This document shows positions 10,676 through 20,955 of a stretch of 64,000 nucleotides of DNA, piece by piece. This DNA comes from Anthoceros angustus (Eukaryota > Streptophyta > Anthocerotopsida > Anthocerotales > Anthocerotaceae). The stretch is from the NCBI GenBank assembly GCA_010909165.1, contig VJWM01000068.1, positions 992,001 through 1,056,000 on the forward strand. Direction: 5' to 3'. The notes under the pieces were generated by a model. That model saw only the letters and a program-made list of their open reading frames with translations. It ran no database searches and had not been told where the DNA came from. Made by a program: the position numbers and the translations under genes. Positions within the stretch are counted from its first letter, which is position 1; every line of letters begins with the position of its first letter.

Positions 10676-12438
10676 TGTTCGTCTTTCCCTTGGCACACTG
10701 ATTTTTGCCTTCCTCGAGAATGCACGCCCCGATGCTTCTTGCATGTAGAAGAGAGTGAGTGAGGAAAGGTAGTGAGGTAAAACATGGTTCATTCCTTGGC
10801 ACACTTGGTGATGCCTAGGAAGGCCTTGAGAATGTCATAGGCTACAAATCTGATGCCGTTTTGAGGCACGATCTTGATGGAGTTGGCCCACAGGCCACGG
10901 TAGTAGCCCCTGCAACCCAGTCGACTGCATGTCAAGTGCTGGAGACAATGACGAAACAACAGGGGTTGCTTGGCTGGAGGATGGGCTACATAGTGTACCT
11001 TACGCCTTCGTGGTGGTATATGGTTGTGAGTGCCTGCCAAGTGCTGGCGTAGGACGAGGTTTGCATCTGGAAATCGTTTGTAAGTGTGTGCGAGAGAGCT
11101 GGGTTGGCTGGAATGAAAGTAGAGATGTCTACCTGCATTCGCCTGCGAACTGTGTCTAAAGGGTAGCATGTGGTTGTGGCCACCATGCCTGCAGCTGAGC
11201 CTATCAGCAGGGTGATGGATGCCATCTCCTGAACTTGGCCGGCATCATATACTAGTTTCTTCAACATGTCATATCTGAATACGAGTGACAGACATGTCAA
11301 TATATCACATCCAGCTGATTCAGGCATGAGAAGTTTGAAGTTTGACACGGTTTGTGGTTGGGTGGGCACTTACGAGGCAAAATTGATGGCTGCGTAGGGG
11401 GTGATGGCAATAATGGATGGAGAGAGTCCTTTGTACAAAGCGGAAATTCCCTCCTGGACAGACAGACAAGGTAAAAGCTATCTGCCAGGAAGTGCAGGAA
11501 AGAACATATGGATGGATGGAAGCGAAAGTTGTGAGTATTACCTTGGCCAGAATCGTGCGGAGAGTACGGAGGATGCCTGAATACTCTGCGTCTGGCAACG
11601 CCAGTCTCAACCGCAATGTGTCCAGGGGATGGGTTAAGGATGTTGCTGTGATTCCAGCCAGAGCCCCAGCTAACAGTCGTTGGCGCACTGTGAGCTTGCA
11701 ATCAGGCCCAGCTAGTAGCTCCTTGTAGAGGTCGTGGGACATGAACTGGCAACGCAGTTGAGAGTCAGAAAGGTAGAACAGACAACGTTCAAGGCACAGG
11801 ACAATTTGAAGTAACTTGTGTGTCTTACATCACATCGAGCTCCATGACTACAAACTGCCCTCTACTTCGTTAACCTCTAAGAGACACAGTTCATGCTCTT
11901 TGCATGGACTGTCTCCACAGGAGAAGAGTTAACAACATGAAAACATCACCTGCAGATGAGGTGAAGAATAATAAGCACCTGCGATGCGAGGCACTCCTAC
12001 AGCAACCTGATGACTCTAACGTTTAAGCACAGACGGCAATTTGCCATCCACGGACAGTGTTGAGACATACCTGCGCAGCAGAATAGGGAAGATCCTGATC
12101 ACGTTGGCTCCATTCCTTTCCAGTAGGCACGAGCCCTTCCTCGTGCCAGATCTTTGAAAGAGCCTGCCCCACAGAACTGTAAGGCGCGGAATGCAGCCCC
12201 ACTGGCTGACATGTTGCACCTGCCCACCACGGTTCCCACACCACCACCATCAGCTGCCACCCCAAGACTACTACTACTCAGGCGCGTGCCCGCATGCAGC
12301 TTTCACATACTTGCCTGAAAGAGGATCTTAACACGGTCCAGAGGAGCTGTGCACGTCCGGGCAACAGCACCTGCCAACCCACCTGCTAACAGAAGCTTCC
12401 CGACACGATCCAGCCGCGCTGTATTTTCCGAGTCTCTC
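9671..12438 (+). repeat. Direct duplicate of 6924-9672
   Basis: SecA 3' third plus the carrier gene. The join shares 'tc'. Confidence 0.95.
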
Positions 12439-12445
12439 CTGTCAT
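10789..12445 (-). CDS. Mitochondrial carrier family adenylate-type transporter, full gene
   Basis: Six-helix solute carrier of the SLC25 family. The nearest plant relatives I can name are the envelope/thylakoid ADP,ATP carriers and the Brittle1-like group, so adenylate exchange is likely but not proven. Seven exons: 12315-12445 (ATG), 12071-12219, 11542-11745, 11374-11453, 11133-11274, 10999-11066, 10789-10909 (stop), about 300 residues. The three carrier signatures are visible: '[11 protein letters not shown]', '[11 protein letters not shown]' and '[11 protein letters not shown]'. So are the paired motifs '[18 protein letters not shown]' and '[17 protein letters not shown]'. Exon 1 here has four T where the copy at 14561 has five, and only five keeps the frame. 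Exon 2 lacks single bases in the '[17 protein letters not shown]' stretch in every copy. No N-terminal transit peptide is obvious, so the target membrane is uncertain. Head-to-head with the GT61-like gene. Confidence 0.9.
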
Positions 12446-12829
12446 GGTGTTCGGATCGGGAAACCTCCGCCTATGTTCGGATTTAGACTTATGTGGAGAC
12501 ACAGATTTAAGGTGTAGGTTGATCCTTTTCGGGGCGGACTGTTCGGGCAAGGCTGTGAGCTTTACGATGAACGCTAAGCCGGAAGCACAAGGACAGCCGC
12601 CATGTTATTGCCGGCAGCCGCACATGAACGCCGGATGAAGCTGGTCTCGGCAACTAGCTGCCATAGCTTCGCGCTACTCGGGAAGCAACAGAAAGGGAAA
12701 TTCCTTAGCTGCCGGATGAAGCTGGTTTCGGCAACAACCCGCCATACCTGGATCCTGCTCGCTACTATTAGGGAAGCAACAGAAAGGGAGAGGAGTTTCC
12801 ATTCTCGGCTGGAGCAACGTATCTGCTGA
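12446..12829. promoter_or_regulatory. Divergent intergenic region, carrier (-) / GT61-like (+)
   Basis: About 400 bp between two ATGs pointing away from each other, so it should hold both promoters and 5' leaders. It contains an imperfect direct repeat (12630-12710 and 12711-12789). No clear TATA box. The same region recurs at about 14562-14965 and 17439-17845. Confidence 0.6.
12630..12789. repeat. Imperfect 80-bp tandem repeat in divergent promoter
   Basis: Two adjacent units (12630-12710 and 12711-12789) each begin 'gccggatgaagctggt' and end 'gggaagcaacagaaaggga', with a more divergent centre. The pair recurs at about 14749-14911 and 17629-17792 in the other blocks, so it belongs to the locus and is separate from the large shingled duplication. 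Confidence 0.85.
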
Positions 12830-12845
12830 ATGGACATAAGTTGGC

Positions 12846-13396
12846 TATGCGCGGTTTCTTCCTACGCTGCTTTCCCCTCCTTCTACTCATCTGCTTGGTG
12901 CTGCAAATTTGGATCCCACAAAGCCTTTTTGCTTCCACAGTATTGCCCTTTGCCTTCTCGCAAGGCCCCGCAGCGGAGATATCGTGCCAAACCCGAACTG
13001 CTGCACCCTTAAGCCTGTCGGCTGACAAGCTGTGCACGGGTGTTTGTGACCCTGCATGTTTCCCTAGAGCCCGCGTGTGCGTCCATTCATCCAAGGTCCG
13101 TGTGTTGTGATTGCCTGTTGATGGAGGGTTTTGCTTATGTTTTAACGCCAAGCATGGAATTTGTGTTTGGATATCAGGTTGTGGTCTGTGGGCCTGGAGC
13201 AGGCCCACTGTATGACGCCTCATATAGGACTCGTGCTGGGGATGGTGGTGGTGCTATGCCTGCCATCATGCGATTCCGTGGGGAAAAGCTCACCATACCT
13301 GTGGAGCATGGGGTCTGTCCAGAGGGAGACTGGATTCATGGCCTCTCCATGGTGGCGGATCAGCGGTTTCTTCCTCTGAGGAAACCAAATCCGCAT
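12846..13396 (+). pseudogene. 5' part of GT61-like gene (block 4 partial copy)
   Basis: First exon (signal-anchor 'MRGFFLRCFPLLLLICLVL') and the first part of exon 2 ('VVVCGPGAGPLYDASYRT' onward) of the glycosyltransferase described at 17846-19619. It ends at 13396, where carrier exon 5 sequence resumes. Exon 1 reads in frame. The bases before the ATG are 'cataagttggct', not 'catggggcggttggct' as in block 6. Confidence 0.85.
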
Positions 13397-14561
13397 ACGA
13401 GTGACAGACATGTCAATATATCACATCCAGCTGATTCAGGCATGAGAAGTTTGAAGTTTGACACGGTTTGTGGTTGGGTGGGCACTTACGAGGCAAAATT
13501 GATGGCTGCGTAGGGGTGATGGCAATAATGGATGGAGAGAGTCCTTTGTACAAAGCGGAAATTCCCTCCTGGACAGACAGACAAGGTAAAAGCTATCTGC
13601 CAGGAAGTGCAGGAAAGAACATATGGATGGATGGAAGCGAAAGTTGTGAGTATTACCTTGGCCAGAATCGTGCGGAGAGTACGGAGGATGCCTGAATACT
13701 CTGCGTCTGGCAACGCCAGTCTCAACCGCAATGTGTCCAGGGGATGGGTTAAGGATGTTGCTGTGATTCCAGCCAGAGCCCCAGCTAACAGTCGTTGGCG
13801 CACTGTGAGCTTGCAATCAGGCCCAGCTAGTAGCTCCTTGTAGAGGTCGTGGGACATGAACTGGCAACGCAGTTGAGAGTCAGAAAGGTAGAACAGACAA
13901 CGTTCAAGGCACAGGACAATTTGAAGTAACTTGTGTGTCTTACATCACATCGAGCTCCATGACTACAAACTGCCCTCTACTTCGTTAACCTCTAAGAGAC
14001 ACAGTTCATGCTCTTTGCATGGACTGTCTCCACAGGAGAAGAGTTAACAACATGAAAACATCACCTGCAGATGAGGTGAAGAATAATAAGCACCTGCGAT
14101 GCGAGGCACTCCTACAGCAACCTGATGACTCTAACGTTTAAGCACAGACGGCAATTTGCCATCCACGGACAGTGTTGAGACATACCTGCGCAGCAGAATA
14201 GGGAAGATCCTGATCACGTTGGCTCCATTCCTTTCCAGTAGGCACGAGCCCTTCCTCGTGCCAGATCTTTGAAAGAGCCTGCCCCACAGAACTGTAAGGC
14301 GCGGAATGCAGCCCCACTGGCTGACATGTTGCACCTGCCCACCACGGTTCCCACACCACCACCATCAGCTGCCACCCCAAGACTACTACTACTCAGGCGC
14401 GTGCCCGCATGCAGCTTTCACATACTTGCCTGAAAGAGGATCTTAACACGGTCCAGAGGAGCTGTGCACGTCCGGGCAACAGCACCTGCCAACCCACCTG
14501 CTAACAGAAGCTTCCCGACACGATCCAGCCGCGCTGTATTTTTCCGAGTCTCTCCTGTCAT
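13395..14561 (-). CDS. Mitochondrial-carrier gene, exons 1-4 (block 5 copy)
   Basis: Repeat of the 5' two-thirds of the carrier gene (matches 11279-12445). It lacks exons 5-7 because the block begins at the exon 5 acceptor. It has the only exon 1 with five T, which gives the continuous reading '[19 protein letters not shown]' and '[19 protein letters not shown]', so this copy fixes the start codon at 14559-14561. Exons 2-4 match block 4, including the shared single-base losses in exon 2, apart from one base missing near 13512 in exon 4. Confidence 0.88.
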
Positions 14562-15513
14562 GGTGTTCGGATCGGGAAACCTCCGCCTATGTTCGGATTT
14601 AGACTTATGTGGAGACACAGATTTAAGGTGTAGGTTGATCCTTTTCGGGGGCGGACTGTTCGGGCAAGGCTGTGAGCTTTACGATGAACGCTAAGCCGGA
14701 AGCACAAGGACAGCCGCCATGTTATTGCCGGCAGCCGCATACATGAACGCCGGATGAAGCTGGTCTCGGCAACTAGCTGCCATAGCTTCGCGCTACTCGG
14801 GAAGCAACAGAAAGGGAAATTCCTTAGCTGCCGGATGAAGCTGGTTTCGGCAACAACCCGCCATACCTGGATCCTGCTCGCTACTATTAGGGAAGCAACA
14901 GAAAGGGAGAGGAGTTTCCATTCTCGGCTGGAGCAACGTATCTGCTGAATGGACATAAGTTGGCTATGCGCGGTTTCTTCCTACGCTGCTTTCCCTCCTT
15001 CTACTCATCTGCTTGGTGCTGCAAATTTGGATCCCACAAAGCCTTTTTGCTTCCACAGTATTGCCCTTTGCCTTCTCGCAAGGCCCGCAGCGGAGATATC
15101 GTGCCAAACCTGAACTGCTGCACCCTTAAGCCTGTCGGCTGACAAGCTGTGCACGGGTGTTTGTGACCCTGCATGTTTCCCTAGAGCCCGCGTGTGCGTC
15201 CATTCATCCAAGGTCCGTGTGTTGTGATTGCCTGTTGATGGAGGGTTTTGCTTATGTTTTAACGCCAAGCATGGAATTTGTGTTTGGATATCAGGTTGTG
15301 GTCTGTGGGCCTGGAGCAGGCCCACTGTATGACGCCTCATATAGGACTCGTGCTGGGGATGGTGGTGGTGCTATGCCTGCCATCATGCGATTCCGTGGGG
15401 AAAAGCTCACCATACCTGTGGAGCATGGGGTCTGTCCAGAGGGAGACTGGATTCATGGCCTCTCCATGGTGGCGGATCAGCGGTTTCTTCCTCTGAGGAA
15501 ACCAAATCCGCAT
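13395..15513 (+). repeat. Direct duplicate of 11279-13396
   Basis: Carrier exons 1-4, divergent promoter, GT61-like 5' part. The join shares 'at'. Confidence 0.95.
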
Positions 15514-16693
15514 CACGAGGCAGAGAAGCTTATTCCTGCGTTACTTCTCTCCAGGAACTTCGAAGCTGGTGGGTTGTTTTGGTTTACATCTCAGAATGAC
15601 ACTTCCCGTTGGGCCAAGGGCCTTCTCTCAGCAACTGGTCTGGAGGACATGGTCAGGTACCTAGAACTTCCAGAGGAGAGGGAACCACCCGTCTGCTTTG
15701 AGGATGCTGTGCTGTTCTCAGCCCCGACCAACGTGCGTTATGTTCCGAATGCGGAAACAAATAAGTTGCTGCGAGCTCAAGTGCTGGAGTTTTGTTCCAT
15801 ACCGGATGTGAGTTGGATACCCTATCTCTCACTGAATACTGCGCTGTGAATGTTTACAATGCTTTACAACCATGGATAACACTTTGTCGGACCTGGTTTC
15901 TCATGGCATCAAGTTGTGTACTGTTGCAGCGTAATGTAACAAGGCCTCTGAGGAAGGCAGTAATTCTGGACAGGAGGGGGGCACGGCATCTCGCCAATCG
16001 AGATCAGGTGTGTGTAGTTCATGGGCTTGCACTGTTCCTGTGCTCAATCCTGTTGTTCAGCGAACTGCAGCCCCATTGCTCACTTATGGTGTCCTATTGT
16101 TTTCGTGCATGTTGAAGAGAATTTTGAACGTGCTTGCCTGTGGTGTTATGTCCAACAGGTCTCCAAAGTGATTACTGAAGTACTTGATATACCTGTGGAA
16201 CAGCGGGAGGGTGGACTGGGTTCCTTCTGCGATCAGGTAAAGATGCCAGAGCTGCTGCATATTGTACATGGTGACGTGGCATTCGATTAACATGTTGGGG
16301 CTGTGCAGGTCAGCTGTAGCTGAGGAGGACTTCCTCATTGTTCCTCACGGTTCACAAAACGTGAACTTCATATTTGCACGGCCTGGAGCCGTAATCATAG
16401 AGGTAATACGTACTAATACTCTAGAGTGTTTTGCAACGCACATGGTGCCTGGACATGTCCATCTGAACATTGCGGTTGTCTGCCTGTGTGAAGGTTTTCC
16501 CCTCATCTGTTTCATACCACGGCTTTGAGGAACTATACCCACGCAGCAGGTCTCAAGCTGTACTCATTGCTGGGAATAAGGCCGCCGAGGAACTTGTTGA
16601 GCTGGTTGTTCTCATTTCTTGGTTGGATACATGTTTCTACCGTTTCCGTCTTTGTAAAATTATGCAAGGCAGCAGCCTATTCATGCTGACTTG
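14966..16693 (+). CDS. GT61-like gene, lacking last half exon (block 5 copy)
   Basis: Covers exons 1-5 and the start of exon 6 of the glycosyltransferase-like gene, then jumps back to carrier sequence at 16693. Exon 2 (about 15294-15808) is in frame throughout here, 'VVVCGPGAGPLYDAS' to 'QVLEFCSIPD', where block 6 has a one-base loss, so this is the best copy of the central region. The exon 3 acceptor is a proper 'ttgcag' ending at 15930. One C is missing in exon 1 near 14995, and exon 6 has an extra C near 16500 that shifts its frame. Exon 5 starts 'gtcagctgta', against 'gtccgggctgta' in block 6. Confidence 0.85.
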
Positions 16694-17438
16694 CAATCAG
16701 GCCCAGCTAGTAGCTCCTTGTAGAGGTCGTGGGACATGAACTGGCAACGCAGTTGAGAGTCAGAAAGGTAGAACAGACAACGTTCAAGGCACAGGACAAT
16801 TTGAAGTAACTTGTGTGTCTTACATCACATCGAGCTCCATGACTACAAACTGCCCTCTACTTCGTTAACCTCTAAGAGACACAGTTCATGCTCTTTGCAT
16901 GGACTGTCTCCACAGGAGAAGAGTTAACAACATGAAAACATCACCTGCAGATGAGGTGAAGAATAATAAGCACCTGCGATGCGAGGCACTCCTACAGCAA
17001 CCTGATGACTCTAACGTTTAAGCACAGACGGCAATTTGCCATCCACGGACAGTGTTGAGACATACCTGCGCAGCAGAATAGGGAAGATCCTGATCACGTT
17101 GGCTCCATTCCTTTCCAGTAGGCACGAGCCTTCCTCGTGCCAGATCTTTGAAAGAGCCTGCCCACAGAACTGTAAGGCGCGGAATGCAGCCCCACTGGCT
17201 GACATGTTGCACCTGCCCACCACGGTTCCCACACCACCACCATCAGCTGCCACCCCAAGACTACTACTACTCAGGCGCGTGCCCGCATGCAGCTTTCACA
17301 TACTTGCCTGAAAGAGGATCTTAACACGGTCCAGAGGAGCTGTGCACGTCCGGGCAACAGCACCTGCCAACCCACCTGCTAACAGAAGCTTCCCGACACG
17401 ATCCAGCCGCGCTGTATTTTCCGAGTCTCTCCTGTCAT
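16690..17438 (-). pseudogene. 5' part of mitochondrial-carrier gene (block 6 partial copy)
   Basis: Matches 13810-14561: the exon 3 beginning ('[13 protein letters not shown]'), exon 2 and exon 1 with the ATG at 17436-17438. Exons 4-7 are absent because the block starts inside exon 3 at 16690. Exon 1 again has four T and is out of frame. Exon 2 lacks two further C relative to block 5 (near 17130 and 17160). Confidence 0.85.
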
Positions 17439-19577
17439 GGTGTTCGGATCGGGAAACCTCCGCCTATGTTCGGATTTAGACTTATGTGGAGACACAGATT
17501 TAAGGTGTAGGTTGATCCTTTTCGGGGCGGACTGTTCGGGCAAGGCTGTGAGCTTTACGATGAACGCTAAGCCGGAAGCACAAGGACAGCCGCCATGTTA
17601 TTGCCGGCAGCCGCATACATGAACGCCGGATGAAGCTGGTCTCGGCAACTAGCTGCCATAGCTTCGCGCTACTCGGGAAGCAACAGAAAGGGAAATTCCT
17701 TAGCTGCCGGATGAAGCTGGTTTCGGCAACAACCCGCCATACCTGGATCCTGCTCGCTACTATTAGGGAAGCAACAGAAAGGGAGAGGAGTTTCCATTCT
17801 CGGCTGGAGCAACGTATCTGCTGAATGGACATGGGGCGGTTGGCTATGCGCGGTTTCTTCCTACGCTGCTTTCCCCTCCTTCTACTCATCTGCTTGGTGC
17901 TGCAAATTTGGATCCCACAAAGCCTTTTTGCTTCCACAGTATTGCCCTTTGCCTTCTCGCAAGGCCCCGCAGCGGAGATATCGTGCCAAACCCGAACTGC
18001 TGCACCCTTAAGCCTGTCGGCTGACAAGCTGTGCACGGGTGTTTGTGACCCTGCATGTTTCCCTAGAGCCCGCGTGTGCGTCCATTCATCCAAGGTCCGT
18101 GTGTTGTGATTGCCTGTTGATGGAGGGTTTTGCTTATGTTTTAACGCCAAGCATGGAATTTGTGTTTGGATATCAGGTTGTGGTCTGTGGGCCTGGAGCA
18201 GGCCCACTGTATGACGCCTCATATAGGACTCGTGCTGGGGATGGTGGTGGTGCTATGCCTGCCATCATGCGATTCCGTGGGGAAAAGCTCACCATACCTG
18301 TGGAGCATGGGGTCTGTCAGAGGGAGACTGGATTCATGGCCTCTCCATGGTGGCGGATCAGCGGTTTCTTCCTCTGAGGAAACCAAATCCGCATCACGAG
18401 GCAGAGAAGCTTATTCCTGCGTTACTTCTCTCCAGGAACTTCGAAGCTGGTGGGTTGTTTTGGTTTACATCTCAGAATGACACTTCCCGTTGGGCCAAGG
18501 GCCTTCTCTCAGCAACTGGTCTGGAGGACATGGTCAGGTACCTAGAACTTCCAGAGGAGAGGGAACCACCCGTCTGCTTTGAGGATGCTGTGCTGTTCTC
18601 AGCCCCGACCAACGTGCGTTATGTTCCGAATGCGGAAACAAATAAGTTGCTGCGAGCTCAAGTGCTGGAGTTTTGTTCCATACCGGATGTGAGTTGGATA
18701 CCCTATCTCTCACTGAATACTGCGCTGTGAATGTTTACAATGCTTTACAACCATGGATAACACTTTGTCGGACCTGGTTTCTCATGGCATCAAGTTGTGT
18801 ACTGTTGCGGCGTAATGTAACAAGGCCTCTGAGGAAGGCAGTAATTCTGGACAGGAGGGGGCACGGCATCTCGCCAATCGAGATCAGGTGTGTGTAGTTC
18901 ATGGGCTTGCACTGTTCCTGTGCTCAATCCTGTTGTTCAGCGAACTGCAGCCCCATTGCTCACTTATGGTGTCCTATTGTTTTCGTGCATGTTGAAGAGA
19001 ATTTTGAACGTGCTTGCCTGTGGTGTTATGTCCAACAGGTCTCCAAAGTGATTACTGAAGTACTTGATATACCTGTGGAACAGCGGGAGGGTGGACTGGG
19101 TTCCTTCTGCGATCAGGTAAAGATGCCAGAGCTGCTGCATATTGTACATGGTGACGTGGCATTCGATTAACATGTTGGGGCTGTGCAGGTCCGGGCTGTA
19201 GCTGAGGAGGACTTCCTCATTGTTCCTCACGGTTCACAAAACGTGAACTTCATATTTGCACGGCCTGGAGCCGTAATCATAGAGGTAATACGTACTAATA
19301 CTCTAGAGTGTTTTTGCAACGCACATGGTGCCTGGACATGTCCATCTGAACATTGCGGTTGTCTGCCTGTGTGAAGGTTTTCCCTCATCTGTTTCATACC
19401 ACGGCTTTGAGGAACTATACCCACGCAGCAGGTCTCAAGCTGTACTCATTGCTGGGAATAAGGCCGCCGAGGAACTTGTTGAGCTGGTTGTTCTCATTTC
19501 TTGGTTGGGATACATGTTTCTACCGTTTCCGTCTTTGTAAAAATTATGCAAGGCAGCAGCCTATTCATGCTGACTTG
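16690..19577 (+). repeat. Direct duplicate of 13810-16693
   Basis: Carrier 5' exons and most of the GT61-like gene. The join shares 'cttg'. Confidence 0.95.
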
Positions 19578-19619
19578 GCTGAGTTATATAAACTGCTGTG
19601 GATGATCTTGGATGCATAA
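17846..19619 (+). CDS. GT61/DUF563-like glycosyltransferase, full gene
   Basis: Probable Golgi type II membrane glycosyltransferase. Six exons: 17846-18094, 18177-18688, 18811-18887, 19039-19116, 19189-19284, 19377-19619 (stop), about 420 residues. An ATG at 17825 would add seven residues. The N-terminus is a signal-anchor 'MRGFFLRCFPLLLLICLVL'. The lumenal part has 'WFTSQNDTSRWAKGLLSATG', 'CFEDAVLFSAPTNVRY', 'KAVILDRRGHG', 'FLIVPHGSQNVNFIFARPG' followed by 'AVIIEVFP', and a Cys-containing tail 'FYRFRLCKNYARQQP'. The order CF..AVL, arginine-rich strand, 'HG..N..F..PG..VIEVFP' is what I associate with GT61 (DUF563), a family adding xylose, arabinose or GlcNAc to wall polymers or glycoproteins. 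The substrate cannot be told. This copy has a one-C loss near 18318, and the exon 3 acceptor reads 'gcgg' where block 5 has 'gcag'. Confidence 0.7.
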
Positions 19620-20070
19620 GCAGCACCAGCTTCCTCGCTTGCCCTTCTCCGCTTTCCTACAATAATCACAACTGGGACCTTTTGAATGGAAGGTTTTCTG
19701 TGCTTCCATCGCATATTGCTTGTGAGCAGATTCGGCATGGCACACATGTACGAGCAGGTTCGGCACGGCATCTATGTAAGAATATGTCTACATAGTCTGC
19801 AGAGATGTACCGGATCTGCTGTTCTGAAGAGAGGGCAAATCACCGGGGAGGAGTGAAACGTAAAAGTAGCAACAAGTTATTGCTATGTATTCAACAGTGA
19901 CACTGGATAGATACATGTACAGTGAACTTTCTTTATGGGGAATGACAACATGCGGTAGTAAGTGCCACATCGGAAAAGACGGCAAAACACATGTTCCAAC
20001 CTGAAGAAAGTCCAAGATCTCCTTGAGACGACCACTCGCGTGGATAAAATTAAATTCCCGTCTCTCGAGC
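19620..20070. other. Convergent intergenic region after GT61-like gene
   Basis: About 450 bp between the GT61-like stop codon and the likely stop of the minus-strand membrane protein. A minus-strand frame stays open through much of it from upstream but looks non-coding ('SVTVEYIAITCCYFY'). I see no RNA gene or repeat. Confidence 0.4.
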
Positions 20071-20665
20071 CTACCGCCACACCCGTTGAGGCTTTGGCGG
20101 TGGTTTCTTCCTGGCTGCAGCTCTGACAGGCAGCGCTGTCTTCCTCCGTTGATTCAATGTCTGCCTCTCCTTGCCCTTCAAGCTCGGAGTAGCGGGTACC
20201 AGTTGAGAATCGTCCCGCTCTGGATACCTCTGCCAGGCCAGAGCGCACCACATATCTCAGCAGCCTTTCGTTTACACCTTTTACACAGTGACGTACAATA
20301 ATTGCCACAAAAAAACAAAGAAACCAGGCCCTCACCACATCATCCTGCCCTTTCTCCTTCTCTTGCTCCTCGGAATACGTCTCGCTGCTCCAATCTTGGC
20401 CGAAGAGAGGATTGATGTAGGATGTGGAAGCCTCCCACACCGGGCACTTGCAACTCCCGCAGTCGCACTCTGCTGCCTTGTCCGGAACGGACTCCGCGTT
20501 GTGGAGAATGAAAAGCTCCACGACATAAACCGGAAGCCGCACCACGTAGGCCACAATTCTGAGCAAAATGTGCAGAAGCAGCACCAGAACGAGCTCCCAG
20601 CTGGTGCACTCGCTCTGACCTGCGGGCCGCATCGCAGCCTTGTCGTCGGTGGCCTCAATCTTCAT
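20071..20665 (-). CDS. Unrecognised membrane protein with two hydrophobic segments
   Basis: I do not recognise this protein. From the ATG at 20663-20665 it reads 'MKIEATDDKAAMRPAGQ', then a long hydrophobic segment ('ELVLVLLLHILLRIVAYVV' and 'RLPVYVVELFIL'), a Cys cluster 'CDCGSCKCP', an acidic stretch 'EEQEKEKGQDD', and a second hydrophobic segment 'AWFLCFFVAIIVRHC'. Two endings are possible. The same frame stays open to 19883. A shift of one base near 20230 leads instead to a basic Pro/Lys-rich tail 'ARKKPPPKPQRVWR' with a stop at 20071, which looks more natural. An ATG at 20818 could also belong to the gene. Present once in the window, so frameshifts cannot be checked against another copy. 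Its 5' end faces the THO5 stop, about 290 bp away. Confidence 0.55.
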
Positions 20666-20955
20666 CACCTGGTGCGGAATTCCTCTCACCTACTACAATC
20701 CACAAGTACACTGCAACCTCAACTTCCGGTCCCCCAGACCGGACCAGGTGCAGAACCTCCTCCTGTTCCTGCTTCTGCTCCTTCTCCACCGAATCGGATT
20801 GCTATCCACCAAATCCATGGCACCGAAAACCGGCACCTGTAGAACGAACCGACATCGGAAATCCTAGTCATGAAGACCAGATTCCAGCATAAGAAACTCT
20901 TTAGAATAGAGACTGCTGCACACCTATAGTTACATAATGCTACTATTGTACACGT

